Source: an uncultured Acidobacteriota bacterium
Lineage (GTDB): Bacteria > Acidobacteriota > Blastocatellia > Pyrinomonadales > Pyrinomonadaceae
Length of the DNA stretch: 64,000 bases
Direction: 5' to 3'
Assembly: GCA_937873515.1 (NCBI GenBank)
Contig: CALMYB010000017.1
Coordinates: 1-64,000 of the forward strand
This document shows positions 17,550 through 26,613 of the stretch, piece by piece. A program made the position numbers and the translations under genes. How positions within the stretch are numbered: position 1 is the stretch's first letter; each line of letters opens with the position of its first letter. Under the pieces are notes generated by a model. The model was not told where the DNA came from, did not search any database, and saw only the letters and a list, made by a program, of their open reading frames with translations.

Positions 17550-19283
17550 ATGAACATCTTTGAAGATCTCGTTCTCGAGTTAAAAGAAGAGAACCTGCTC
17601 GAGGATACATTCCTCGACGCGCTCGAAGCCAGAGCCAAAGAGGTTGAAGGATTCGGGACGGAGTCTGCATCCGATCATCTCGATAGTGAAGTTGCACACC
17701 TTGAGCTCGACGATCATTCGAACGGCCGGTCAGATGCCGTATTGCGACGGAGCGAAAGTGATCCCTCACGCGACGAACTCATATACCAAACGGCCGAAAA
17801 GATCGAAGCAGATGCGCCTGACGTTGCCGATATGCAGCTGATGGGCAGCGATGAGACCATTGAGATCCGCCGTCCGACCTCTGACAAAGAATTCTTCAAG
17901 AAGCGCGCTAACGGCGAGGTGATGAGCCTTCAGCTGGTGGAACACGTCGTTTCAGCACTAGAACGGGAACACTTAAAGATCATCCCCAAAACCTACGACG
18001 ATCTCAGCGTAAAAAAGGCATTGCATAAATTCATGCAGGTTGCCGAAGATTCATCATCTGATGCCCACAAGGAATCGGAATTTCAATTGATGCAGGAGAT
18101 CGAAGCGTGGTGCTCGGTCCTTGCAAAGCGTGATGCTGAGATCTCGATCGCCGCACTCCGCAGATATTGCGAAAATTGCCGTCCGAAACTCAGTTCGCAG
18201 GCGATGCTTGCACTTGCACGTTTCTATAGGAATCTGCCGTACAACGAGAACGTGCGCGGCAAATTCGACTATATAGTGACGAGGCTGTTCTCGCGTGCGG
18301 TCGAAGATGATACTCGTAAGCTCCTGTTTAGCGGCTCAGAGATGTTCGGCCACATAAAGGCCCTCTATGCAGATTGGTCGAGCATTCCGCTTTATTCTGC
18401 CGACGACGAAGAGAACATCGTCCTCGCCGCAGCAAGCTTCAGGGAACTTCAGCAAGAGGCCGAAGACGCTTCGCAGTTCGATGCATTGATCCGCAGTGAC
18501 TTCTTCGGCCGGATTCGGCTCTTCAAGGAAAACATCGCCGAGTTGTTCTTTGCTCCGACGGTCATCACCGCGGCCATCGAATGCAACGTGAGCGTGAGCA
18601 ATACCTACATCCGGCTTCTTGATAAAGAAAGGCTTGCCTCAGGTGCTGCCGTTACTCATGAGAAGTACGGTTCGCTCGATGATCAGGCCGTATCCGAGGC
18701 AGCCGCCCGAACCCTTGAGTTGGATACGACATTGCGTCATCTGATCGATCCCTCTGTGAGTCGGGACGAATGTGATGATCCTGTCGAACCACGGTCGGAA
18801 CATATCGAACAGCCGATCGAAAAGATCGATCTTTCGTCTCATAGGATCGAACCTTCGGTCGCGGCGATCAAGACTCGCAGATCTTTGCTCGAAGTAGTTC
18901 GAGAAAAATGCTTCGGAATCAATCCGTTCCTGCTGATCGGAGCGACGGTCCTGATCACTATCTCCGTTGGAGTGTATGTGTGGGCGACCTGGTTCATTGA
19001 GGAGGACACGACGTTCTCAAAAGGCGTGGTCATGGTGAAGCTCGACCAAGTTCCATTCAAAGAAAATCTTAGGCTCGCGAAAAAGAGCGGAGACACCTTC
19101 TACGGCGTTGTCTTACCGTCTTGGGAGACCATGACGAACGAAAAACGCGAAGAGTTCCTGCGTTCTATCTCCGAATATGGAAAAACCGGAGGCTGGGTCA
19201 ATGTGAACCTTTTAAACAGTCAGGGAAAGACCGTTGGTTACGCGTCTCCCGGGCACTTTGAGATCATCGACAAGCCCCAATGA
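17550..19283 (+). CDS. Unrecognised single-pass membrane protein
   Basis: 577 aa; I do not recognise the family. There is no signal peptide. Residues 1-455 are charged and mostly helical in character, with an acidic stretch at 35-110 and several helix-repeat-like segments (ALARFYRNLPYNENVRG, ELQQEAEDASQFD). One clear transmembrane helix lies at about 458-480 (FLLIGATVLITISVGVYVWA), preceded by basic residues, so the long N-terminal part is probably cytoplasmic and the last ~95 residues periplasmic. It follows the pilin-like gene by 47 bp and the unit closes with a terminator at 19348. A role with the pilin or its machinery is inference from this linkage only. Confidence 0.75.
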   Translation: MNIFEDLVLELKEENLLEDTFLDALEARAKEVEGFGTESASDHLDSEVAHLELDDHSNGRSDAVLRRSESDPSRDELIYQTAEKIEADAPDVADMQLMGSDETIEIRRPTSDKEFFKKRANGEVMSLQLVEHVVSALEREHLKIIPKTYDDLSVKKALHKFMQVAEDSSSDAHKESEFQLMQEIEAWCSVLAKRDAEISIAALRRYCENCRPKLSSQAMLALARFYRNLPYNENVRGKFDYIVTRLFSRAVEDDTRKLLFSGSEMFGHIKALYADWSSIPLYSADDEENIVLAAASFRELQQEAEDASQFDALIRSDFFGRIRLFKENIAELFFAPTVITAAIECNVSVSNTYIRLLDKERLASGAAVTHEKYGSLDDQAVSEAAARTLELDTTLRHLIDPSVSRDECDDPVEPRSEHIEQPIEKIDLSSHRIEPSVAAIKTRRSLLEVVREKCFGINPFLLIGATVLITISVGVYVWATWFIEEDTTFSKGVVMVKLDQVPFKENLRLAKKSGDTFYGVVLPSWETMTNEKREEFLRSISEYGKTGGWVNVNLLNSQGKTVGYASPGHFEIIDKPQ

Positions 19284-19347
19284 TGGCTCCTGGCTCTCGA
19301 AGGCCAACGACATTGCGATTTCTCTCCGAGTCTAACCGCTCAATCCT

Positions 19348-19376
19348 GCTGCCAGCAGATGTTGGCAGCCTTTTTT
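19348..19376 (+). terminator. Rho-independent terminator after the pilin unit
   Basis: Stem GCTGCCA (19348-19354) / TGGCAGC (19363-19369), an 8-base loop, then C and six T (19371-19376). It lies 65 bp past the stop of the membrane protein gene and closes the sigma-54-driven unit. Confidence 0.8.
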
Positions 19377-19429
19377 ATTTTGAGACCATCTTTCCGGCGG
19401 TCATTTCTGGACCGCCTTCGCCCGCAAGT

Positions 19430-19457
19430 TTGAAACTTTTACGCAATTGGATAGTAT
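19430..19457 (+). promoter_or_regulatory. Possible sigma-70 promoter of the M28 peptidase gene
   Basis: TTGAAA (19430-19435), 16 bp, TAGTAT (19452-19457), about 97 bp upstream of the peptidase ATG and downstream of a terminator. A small hairpin without a T run (GGCGGTC 19396-19402 / GACCGCC 19410-19416) lies between them. Sequence match only. Confidence 0.4.
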
Positions 19458-19553
19458 TAAACCTCGAAGAGACATACTTCAAATAAATCAAGATAGTCCG
19501 TGCGTAGCGCATCTTCTGATCCGGCGAAACGCCCGCGAGGAATACTTAACTCT

Positions 19554-21203
19554 ATGAAAAAAAATGGTCTTAGGGCGCTTGTCGTCCTTGTGCTTTTTCA
19601 GTTGATGATGCTTCCGCAGGCAGCCACTGCACAATCCGGTGACACTGCGGACGTTTATGCGCGCATCAGAAAGGAAGAGAACGAAAACTCAAAGATAATG
19701 CGTGTGATGCATTATTTCACGGATATTTACGGACCGCGTCTCACAGGAAGCGAGAATCACGTCAATGCTGCAAAGTGGGGAGCTGCGGAGATGTTGAACT
19801 GGGGCTTTGATAGGGCTTTTCTAGAGCCTTGGGAATTTGGCCATCCCGGTTGGCAGAATGGCCGTAACACCGGCTTGATGCTGTCGCCGCAGGAAGACAC
19901 TCTCACCTACGAGGTTCTTGCTTGGACGCCTTCGACGAAAGGCCCGGTTACTGGCGAGGTCGTGAGCGTTGTGACACCGACATTCCCGTCGGCAGAAAAT
20001 CCGCAGATCAAGCAGGGGCCGACGGAGGCTGAACTCAATGCTTACTTAGACAGTATAAAGTCGGCCGTGAAAGGAAAGATGGTCCTGGTTGGACTGCCGG
20101 CGTTCATCGATCAATCGACGGAACCGATGCCGAAGCATATTCCGATGGAAACGCTCAAGTGCCGAATGGATCCAACCAAGAAGCCGGGCGAGTGCGGCCC
20201 TGCGTTTCGTTTCCCGCAAGGTGCAAGGCCGGCTCCGCGGCCAGGGGCTTTGACCGCACGCGAAGTTGATGAACAGTTGGACAAGTTTTTCCTCGATAAC
20301 GGGGCTCTTGTTCGCATCAACGAATCGCAGCTTGATCGCGGTGCAGTGCGGGCCTTCAATAACCGGACGTTCGATATCTCGAAGGTCATCCCGACAGTCG
20401 TGATGCGGAACGAAGATTTTGGCCGCATCTACCGTATTCTGCAGGACAAGACGCCTGTCAGACTGGAATTCAACCTCCAGAGCCGCGTGATTCCTTCGGG
20501 AGTTACGAGCTACAACCTGATCGGTGAGATCGCCGGATCCGACAAGGCAGACGAAGTGATCATGCTTGGCGGCCACCTTGATTCATGGCATTCGGCAACG
20601 GGTGCGACCGACAACGCAGTCGGCTGCGCGACGATGATGGAAGCTGCACGTATTTTGAAGGCGATCGGTGTTAAACCGCGCAGAACTATCCGCGTGGCTT
20701 GCTGGAGCGGCGAGGAGCAGGGACTGCTCGGTTCGCAGGCGTATGTTAAATCGCATTTCGGCTCTGCAGAGGATCCGAAGCCTGAGTTTTCGAAATTCGG
20801 CGGATATTTCAACATTGATAGCGGAACAGGCCGTGTTCGTGCGATGTCGATTTTCGGACCGGACGAGGCTGCTAAGGTTCTTAACGATGCACTGAAACCG
20901 TTCGAGGATCTCGGGTTCGCAGGCGTTACCGCTACAAAGAGCCGTAATCTCGGCGGCACCGACAGCACTTCGTTCAATCATGCCGGGCTTCCGGGAATCG
21001 GCGGTTCGCAGGATCCGATCGAATATTTCGGCGTAACCTGGCACACGAACCTGGATACGTACGAACGTATTATCGAGCCGGATGTGAAGGCCTCGGCGAT
21101 CATCTTCGCAGCGGCCGTTTACACGCTTGCTATGCGTGATGAACTGCTTCCGCGTTTCCCGAAAGATCAGATGCCTCCACTGCCGCAAGCTCCCAATCGC
21201 TAG
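19554..21203 (+). CDS. Secreted M28-family zinc aminopeptidase
   Basis: 549 aa. The signal peptide is a short basic start, LRALVVLVLFQLMMLP, then ATA-QSGD. The M28 domain shows the zinc ligands in order: GGHLDSWH, ATDNAVGCATMME, GEEQGLLGS (catalytic Glu), a following Asp region (FNIDSGTG) and the late His in TWHTNLDTYERI. An insert between residues ~150 and 330 resembles the PA-type domain of this family. It would trim peptides in the periplasm or outside. The ATG at 19554 is chosen because it places the signal peptide at the N terminus; an in-frame GTG at 19500 would add 18 unlikely residues. Confidence 0.9.
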   Translation: MKKNGLRALVVLVLFQLMMLPQAATAQSGDTADVYARIRKEENENSKIMRVMHYFTDIYGPRLTGSENHVNAAKWGAAEMLNWGFDRAFLEPWEFGHPGWQNGRNTGLMLSPQEDTLTYEVLAWTPSTKGPVTGEVVSVVTPTFPSAENPQIKQGPTEAELNAYLDSIKSAVKGKMVLVGLPAFIDQSTEPMPKHIPMETLKCRMDPTKKPGECGPAFRFPQGARPAPRPGALTAREVDEQLDKFFLDNGALVRINESQLDRGAVRAFNNRTFDISKVIPTVVMRNEDFGRIYRILQDKTPVRLEFNLQSRVIPSGVTSYNLIGEIAGSDKADEVIMLGGHLDSWHSATGATDNAVGCATMMEAARILKAIGVKPRRTIRVACWSGEEQGLLGSQAYVKSHFGSAEDPKPEFSKFGGYFNIDSGTGRVRAMSIFGPDEAAKVLNDALKPFEDLGFAGVTATKSRNLGGTDSTSFNHAGLPGIGGSQDPIEYFGVTWHTNLDTYERIIEPDVKASAIIFAAAVYTLAMRDELLPRFPKDQMPPLPQAPNR

Positions 21204-21232
21204 GTTCTAGCGAATTTTACGGTACTTGACCT

Positions 21233-21272
21233 ACGTGCTTGCTGATCTTTGTCGGCAAGCACGTATTCTTTT
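21233..21272 (+). terminator. Terminator between convergent M28 and nth genes
   Basis: A 10-bp perfect stem ACGTGCTTGC (21233-21242) / GCAAGCACGT (21255-21264) with a 12-base loop, then ATTCTTTTC. It lies 30 bp past the peptidase stop, with a T-rich tail on the plus strand. Confidence 0.65.
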
Positions 21273-21291
21273 CGCGGAGGTTCTCTTCACT

Positions 21292-21957
21292 TTATGGCCG
21301 TTTGATCGTGTCGGGGAAAAAGATGACCCTTGACGGGCAAATATCGGAAAAAACGCATTCAAGACATTTAGGCTTTCGAGCGATGCAGATCGCTCTGCCA
21401 TGCGAGATCAACCAGTGCGGCAGCATGATCCAGTCTTTTTTTGGAACTGCTTTTTCGAGATCTTTCTCGATCTTTTCGGGTGTTTTGTTTTTTGTGAGGC
21501 CAAGGCGCTGACTGAGCCGCGAAACGTGCGTATCAACAACGACGCCCGATGCAATACCGAATGCATTGCCCATCACGACGTTTGCGGTCTTTCTGGCGAC
21601 TCCGCCGAGCGTGAGAAGATCATCCATCCGATTTGGGACTTCGCCGCCGTAAACATCAACTATCCGCCGGCACGCGGCCTGAATGTTCTTTGCCTTGTTC
21701 CGGAAAAATCCTGTCGAACGAATATCCCGCTCAAGCTCGGACCGCGAGGCGAGTAGGAATGCCTCGGGGCCGCGATACTTCCGAAAAAGATCCGCCGTTA
21801 CGATGTTCACGCGGGCATCCGTGCATTGAGCGGACAAGATAGTTGCGATAAGCAACTCGAATGCGTTCGTATGGTTGAGAGCGCAGTGCGCGTCCGGATA
21901 CTCACGTTTTAGCCTTCGTATCACTGTCGCAGCCAGCTTCTTTAAGTCGATCAACAC
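21292..21957 (-). CDS. nth: Endonuclease III (DNA glycosylase/AP lyase)
   Basis: 221 aa. Helix-hairpin-helix region LTLGGVARKTANVVMG with the catalytic Lys; catalytic Asp in VVDTHVSRLSQRLGL; iron-sulphur ligands Cys-x6-Cys-x2-Cys-x5-Cys in the tail (CIARKPKCLECVFSDIC). It removes oxidised pyrimidines in base excision repair. The start is a GTG at 21957; no ATG is available before the conserved helix. Convergent with the M28 gene. Confidence 0.95.
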   Translation of the reverse strand: MLIDLKKLAATVIRRLKREYPDAHCALNHTNAFELLIATILSAQCTDARVNIVTADLFRKYRGPEAFLLASRSELERDIRSTGFFRNKAKNIQAACRRIVDVYGGEVPNRMDDLLTLGGVARKTANVVMGNAFGIASGVVVDTHVSRLSQRLGLTKNKTPEKIEKDLEKAVPKKDWIMLPHWLISHGRAICIARKPKCLECVFSDICPSRVIFFPDTIKRP

Positions 21958-22050
21958 AATTAAAACCTAGAAAGGTTGAGCGGAAAATGCAAATCGCGAA
22001 AAGTTTGCTAAAATCAGGCAATCTTTCGTGTCTCTCGATCTTAAAAAGGA

Positions 22051-23340
22051 ATGACTTCGGATCTCGTCCACATCTCATCGCGTTCGACTGGAAAAAGGAT
22101 CGGCATTGCAGTTGCGATGGTCGTTGTATTTTCTATCGGCTGGATGTCCGTCCGCCGCGAATTCGGCAATATGATCGCCGAAATGACGCCGCCGTCCGAT
22201 CCCGCGGCTTCGGAACTTCTGGCTTCCGCAAGGAGTTTTTCGCCGTCTGACCCGATGACCTATTGGCTCGCTTCGGGGATCGAACGCCAAGCGTTCTCAC
22301 CGGAATCAGCAAAGCGATCGATGACGCTGATGGAGCAGGCCGTTGTCCTTTCGCCGTTCGATTATCGTTGGTGGATCGAGCTCGGCCGAGCTAGCGAACA
22401 GGCCGGCAATGCAGATCGGGCCGAGACCGCATTCCAACACGCCGTAGACCTAGCTCCCTCCTATACGATACCGCGTTGGCAGCTCGGGAATTTCTATATT
22501 CGGGAAGGCGATGTCGAGAAAGCGATGCCCCAGCTAAAGCTTGCGACGGTCAATAATTACAAGTACAGAATGCAGGTCTTTGGACTTGCGTGGGATTACT
22601 TTGATCACGACCCTGCAAAAGTTGAAGAGCTCGCTGCAGACGGGCCGGACGTACTCGTCGGACTCACTATGTTCTACGCCCAGCGAGGACAACCCGCCGA
22701 TGCACTGCGTATTTGGAACAAGCTAAGCGATGAGGATAAGGCTAAGTTTCCACAGATATCGTCGGTAGTTGTTCAAGGCCTTTTTGATAAGCGTGCTTTT
22801 CCCCAAGCCCTTGAATTCTCACGGCAGCTTAATATCGATGCCGACGCACAGGCAGAACAGGTAACGAATCCCGGATTTGAACGGATCGTGAAGACGTCGG
22901 AACGTTCATACTTTGGCTGGCAGTTTCCTAAGCAGGGAAAGGTTGACGTGACCTGGGACGGGGCAGTTAAGCACACCGGATCAAAGAGTCTTCGGCTGAA
23001 TTTTAAGAACCATTCGGCTCAGGAACTTTTCACGGCGTCCCAGCTTGTAGTTGTAAAACCTTCAAAGAAATATCGACTGACATTTTGGGTGCGTACCGAG
23101 AATTTGCGAAGCGCCGGCCCGCCGCAGCTTGATGTCACCAATGCGATCGACGACAGGCTCATCGTTTCGAGCCAGCCGATGCCGCAGGGGACCAATGATT
23201 GGCAGCAGATCACCGTTGACTTCACAACGCCTGAGAATTGTACGGCGATATCGCTCCGAACCACACGTGTCTTCTGCGGCGATGGCTGCCCGCTTCTTGG
23301 GAGTCTCTGGTATGACGATTTTGAGTTGGCAGCACAATGA
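22051..23340 (+). CDS. Membrane-anchored TPR protein with C-terminal carbohydrate-binding-like module
   Basis: 429 aa. One N-terminal transmembrane helix (residues ~18-34, GIAVAMVVVFSIGWMSV) anchors the protein, followed by TPR-like repeats (~70-230; WWIELGRASEQAGNADRAE, WQLGNFYIREGDVEKAM). The last ~150 residues form a beta-rich module like CBM4/9-type carbohydrate-binding domains (VTNPGFE at its start, SKSLRLNF, YRLTFWVRTENL, GSLWYDDFEL). The ATG directly abuts an AAGGA, which is tight for a ribosome site. It overlaps the next gene by ATGA. With an O-antigen-ligase-like partner, a role in surface polysaccharide handling is likely but inferred. Confidence 0.75.
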   Translation: MTSDLVHISSRSTGKRIGIAVAMVVVFSIGWMSVRREFGNMIAEMTPPSDPAASELLASARSFSPSDPMTYWLASGIERQAFSPESAKRSMTLMEQAVVLSPFDYRWWIELGRASEQAGNADRAETAFQHAVDLAPSYTIPRWQLGNFYIREGDVEKAMPQLKLATVNNYKYRMQVFGLAWDYFDHDPAKVEELAADGPDVLVGLTMFYAQRGQPADALRIWNKLSDEDKAKFPQISSVVVQGLFDKRAFPQALEFSRQLNIDADAQAEQVTNPGFERIVKTSERSYFGWQFPKQGKVDVTWDGAVKHTGSKSLRLNFKNHSAQELFTASQLVVVKPSKKYRLTFWVRTENLRSAGPPQLDVTNAIDDRLIVSSQPMPQGTNDWQQITVDFTTPENCTAISLRTTRVFCGDGCPLLGSLWYDDFELAAQ

Positions 23341-24725
23341 AGATTCTCAATAGCTCGATCTTTGTTTCGTTATTGGTGATCGTCGCCCTGGCGACGCTTG
23401 CCTATGGAACAGTACACCAGCCAACTCTAGCTTTGTTCTATCTTGTGATGACGGCCGTTGCCATCATTTGGCTGATCGCCGGATGGCTAAAGGGCGAGTT
23501 GACCGTCAGCCGGCATATATTTCAGGTGCCGCTCATCGCCTCTGCGATCTATGCGCTGATCCAGACGATCCCGTTCGGACATATCGCAGAGATCGCCGGC
23601 ATCAGCGGCATCCCAAGAACCCTATCGCTTTCACCATTCGATTCCACGATGTCGGCACTGCATATGCTCGTTCTCGCGCTTTTCTTTGGCGTTATGCTAG
23701 CGATGGTCGATCGGGCGAAACGGATCGAGAAGATCGTCAATTTTATTCTGATCTTTGGGTTCGCCTACTCGTTCTTTGCTATTTTGCAGTCGTTCCTTTC
23801 TCCGACCCGCATCTATGGCGTTCTTGAGCGTCTAAGCCCGTTCGGATCTTTTGTTAACCGACACAACTTTGCGGCATTCATCGAAATGACGATCGCTGTG
23901 CCGCTTGGAATGTTAATGAGCGGCGCCGTGAGGCGTGATCGAAAACTTTTCTACATTACGGCCGTCGTTTGGATGGGAATTGCGCTCTTAATGAGCGGTT
24001 CGCGTGGCGGGCTCGTTGCGATGCTTGCGGGCGTCGGGCTTATTTTGGTCCTTACGACGCGTGCTCACGGCAAAAAGAAGAAACTAATTCTTATTGGAGT
24101 TACAGCGGCCACCGCCGTCGTGATCGTTACCGGAGCGATAATGATCGGCGGCGAGACATCGCTTTCGCGCTTCGCTGAGACCGCGGAAGCGGGCGACGTT
24201 ACCACTGACCGGCTGCAGATCTGGACCGTCACACTACGAGTGATCACGTCCCATCTGCCCTTTGGAGCAGGTATCGGGGCCTTCGGCCAGGCCTACACAC
24301 CGTTTGACACCTCAAACGGACTGTCTAGGGTCGAGCAGGCCCATAATGATTACTTGCAAGTGCTTGCAGATGCAGGATTGATCGGCGCCGTGATAGCGGC
24401 CGGTTTTCTTTATTCCGTATTTATAGCTGTCAGACGCACTACGCGGGTGGAGAACGGGTACCGACGTGGTGTAGCGGTCGGAGCGACCGCTGGAATTTTC
24501 GCTGTCCTTGTCCACAGCCTTTTCGACTTCGTTCTGCATACGACAGCGGTGACGCTGATGTTTATCGTTCTTCTTAGTTTATTGGCCGCGTGCGGCAGGG
24601 AGTATGAGGACGATGTTCTTGACGTTGAAGGCAAACAGCATCGCCATCGCCGCCGAAAGAGAACGAATGTGACACCTCTTGAATCTGAGGGAAAAGTGAG
24701 GATCGGCCGCCAGGCCGATCATTGA
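23337..24725 (+). CDS. O-antigen ligase/polymerase-like membrane protein (Wzy_C)
   Basis: 462 aa with about 10-12 membrane helices and a basic C-terminal tail. The family landmarks are LMSGSRGGLVAM and, in the large periplasmic loop, VEQAHNDYLQVLADAGLIG (His-Asn-Asp), as in WaaL/Wzy-type proteins that transfer or polymerise lipid-linked polysaccharide. Start codon overlap (ATGA) with the TPR gene indicates coupling. Its last 7 bases overlap the end of the convergent pssA. Whether it ligates O-antigen, polymerises capsule or glycosylates protein cannot be told. Confidence 0.85.
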   Translation: MKILNSSIFVSLLVIVALATLAYGTVHQPTLALFYLVMTAVAIIWLIAGWLKGELTVSRHIFQVPLIASAIYALIQTIPFGHIAEIAGISGIPRTLSLSPFDSTMSALHMLVLALFFGVMLAMVDRAKRIEKIVNFILIFGFAYSFFAILQSFLSPTRIYGVLERLSPFGSFVNRHNFAAFIEMTIAVPLGMLMSGAVRRDRKLFYITAVVWMGIALLMSGSRGGLVAMLAGVGLILVLTTRAHGKKKKLILIGVTAATAVVIVTGAIMIGGETSLSRFAETAEAGDVTTDRLQIWTVTLRVITSHLPFGAGIGAFGQAYTPFDTSNGLSRVEQAHNDYLQVLADAGLIGAVIAAGFLYSVFIAVRRTTRVENGYRRGVAVGATAGIFAVLVHSLFDFVLHTTAVTLMFIVLLSLLAACGREYEDDVLDVEGKQHRHRRRKRTNVTPLESEGKVRIGRQADH

Positions 24726-25606
24726 TCGGTCGCAGTCTCCCCATCAATATCGCCGTGCATTGTCGGCTTAAGGAAGATCGCCCGCAGAACCCACAGAACG
24801 AGCCCGTGTGCTGAATAGACGCCGGCCACCAAAAGCAAAGCATACTGCGAATACAGATAAACTGCCGTTACGAATGCGGCGACCCCAAGGACCGTGAAGA
24901 AGCCCTGCATGCCGGCACCCGTGGACTTAAAGCTGAAGTAGCGGATCTTGCTCACCATCAGGATGCCCAGGATTGCGACGATTGCAAGGAGGCAATAAGT
25001 GTAAAGCTGTGCGGTCTCTTTCCCCATTGCGATCAAAGGCTCGGGTGAGAAGTGGACAAGAGCGGCGAGCAATCCACCCGCAGGCGGAATGGGAAGGCCG
25101 ACAAAGTAGCGTTTGTCAACCTTAACGTTGCCTTCGGCGAGAACCCTTGGCCGCGTTGCGAGCAAATTGAACCTCGCCAGCCTAAAGGCTCCGCACATTA
25201 GGAACATAAAGAGCAGAAAGAGGCCGAATCCGTGAACGCGGCCAGTCTCGTCAAATGCTCCGCCCAATGCCCATGCATACATCAATGTCGCCGGAGCAAG
25301 GCCGAACGTCAGAACGTCGGCGAGAGAATCGAATTGTACGCCGATCTCCGTCGCCGTATGCGTTGCGCGGGCCACACGGCCATCGAGCGTATCAAAAAGT
25401 ATCGCGAGGCCGATGCCCAAGGCTGCGGTATCAAAATAGTGCGCCGCGAGAGCGACATCTGTAAACGAGGCATGGTAGCCGCGAATCGACGAGATGACAG
25501 CCAAAAAGCCCATTCCGATGTTCGCTGCCGTAAAGAGCGTCGGGATCACGTAAAGACCTTTCTTCAAACCGCGGTGAGGCGGACGTATCGGGGTTTCTTC
25601 TGTCAT
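24719..25606 (-). CDS. pssA: CDP-diacylglycerol-serine O-phosphatidyltransferase
   Basis: 295 aa multi-spanning enzyme. The CDP-alcohol phosphotransferase signature DG-x2-AR-x8-G-x3-D-x3-D is complete in DTLDGRVARATHTATEIG followed by VQFDSLAD. It makes phosphatidylserine from CDP-diacylglycerol and serine. Its ATG immediately follows the psd stop codon (25607-25609), so the two lipid genes are coupled, although here the second enzyme of the pathway is encoded first. Inner membrane. Confidence 0.93.
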   Translation of the reverse strand: MTEETPIRPPHRGLKKGLYVIPTLFTAANIGMGFLAVISSIRGYHASFTDVALAAHYFDTAALGIGLAILFDTLDGRVARATHTATEIGVQFDSLADVLTFGLAPATLMYAWALGGAFDETGRVHGFGLFLLFMFLMCGAFRLARFNLLATRPRVLAEGNVKVDKRYFVGLPIPPAGGLLAALVHFSPEPLIAMGKETAQLYTYCLLAIVAILGILMVSKIRYFSFKSTGAGMQGFFTVLGVAAFVTAVYLYSQYALLLVAGVYSAHGLVLWVLRAIFLKPTMHGDIDGETATDQ

Positions 25607-26221
25607 TTAGGAATTGCGGCGGGCGATCACTGTTTCGCCCCCCCGGACATGGTCGCCGATGTTGACAGCAACTTCAAAGCCCGAAGGGACGAGAACATCC
25701 GTCCTCGAGCTGAACTTGATCAGTCCAAAACGCTCGCCACGCTCGATCTTATCACCGATCTTTGGCCAGCAGACTATACGCCTCGCCATAATACCGGCGA
25801 TCTGTGTACACCTTACCGTCAAACCTTCGCCGTCTATCACGAGCGTGTTCCTTTCATTTACGTAGCTTGCCTCATTTCGCGTTGCCGGAAGTTTGCGGCC
25901 CTTTTCGTAGATCACTTCGCGGATGGTTCCTGAAATCGGCGATCGATTGATGTGCACGTCGAATGGCGACATAAAAACGCTAATGAGCGTGCCGTTCCCA
26001 TCTTCCGTAATTCGAGTAACACGGCCATCGGCCGCCGCAAGTATCACTCCCCCATTACTAGGGACATTCCTGTGCGGATCACGAAAAAAATACGCCAAAA
26101 AGGCGGCGACAAGTACAAAGATCGAAACACCGATCCACCATCCCGGGATCGCAAGCAATCCCGCGATCGCAAGTGCGACCAAAATGAACGGTAATCCTTC
26201 TTTCGCCATTAAATTTAACAA
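25607..26221 (-). CDS. psd: Phosphatidylserine decarboxylase (short type)
   Basis: 204 aa, the short PSD family. N-terminal membrane segments (FILVALAIAGLLAIPG and VSIFVLVAAFLAYFF) are followed by FRDPHRNVP, IISVFMSPFDVHINRSPI-like core (SPFDVHINR) and the self-cleavage region GLIKFSSRTDVLVP. In homologues the site is usually Gly-Ser, with the Ser becoming the pyruvoyl group; here the pair is Ser-Ser. It converts phosphatidylserine to phosphatidylethanolamine. Directly upstream of pssA. Confidence 0.9.
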   Translation of the reverse strand: MLNLMAKEGLPFILVALAIAGLLAIPGWWIGVSIFVLVAAFLAYFFRDPHRNVPSNGGVILAAADGRVTRITEDGNGTLISVFMSPFDVHINRSPISGTIREVIYEKGRKLPATRNEASYVNERNTLVIDGEGLTVRCTQIAGIMARRIVCWPKIGDKIERGERFGLIKFSSRTDVLVPSGFEVAVNIGDHVRGGETVIARRNS

Positions 26222-26261
26222 TCGTAAATACTACTAGATGCACTGCGTTTCGCGAAATCAG

Positions 26262-26292
26262 GAAAAAAGCCCGATGTCGGCAAACATCGGGC
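26262..26292 (-). terminator. Rho-independent terminator after the small membrane protein gene
   Basis: Stem GCCCGATGT (26269-26277) / ACATCGGGC (26284-26292), 6-base loop, and on the minus strand a run of seven T-equivalents (26262-26268, mostly A on plus). It lies 29 bp past the leftward stop at 26322 and separates it from psd-pssA. Confidence 0.8.
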
Positions 26293-26321
26293 AAAGAGGA
26301 GGATCGTTTTGAAGAATACCT

Positions 26322-26531
26322 TTAGCTTCTGACAGGATTGTCCTTTGCATAACTGTATGCGCACCAGGCGGCGATCAGATGAACCACCCAACCTAGCAAG
26401 CCGGCCGAACCGATCCAAGAGAAGCCGGTCAAGAGTAACCAGATAATTCCAATGAGAATTCGTCCGTTATAGATCTGGCCTACACCAGGGATCAGCAAAC
26501 TCAAAATACCGGCCAGCATTGGTTCCCGCAT
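26322..26531 (-). CDS. Small TM2-like membrane protein
   Basis: 69 aa with two hydrophobic helices: MLAGILSLLIPGVGQIYNGR, then ILIGIIWLLLTGF and a third, weaker stretch. The PGVGQIYNGR turn resembles the GxGQfYnG motif of TM2-type and similar small membrane proteins of unknown function. The ATG at 26531 has a GGAGG 12 bases ahead; an in-frame ATG at 26558 lies upstream but would put that GGAGG inside the gene. It stands alone with its own terminator. Confidence 0.7.
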   Translation of the reverse strand: MREPMLAGILSLLIPGVGQIYNGRILIGIIWLLLTGFSWIGSAGLLGWVVHLIAAWCAYSYAKDNPVRS

Positions 26532-26613
26532 AGCAAAAAGTAACCTCCAATGAACCATACGACAGGTTTTATCGAATGTTTCATCTAAATCAGGTCAGCG
26601 GCGATCAGTTGCG

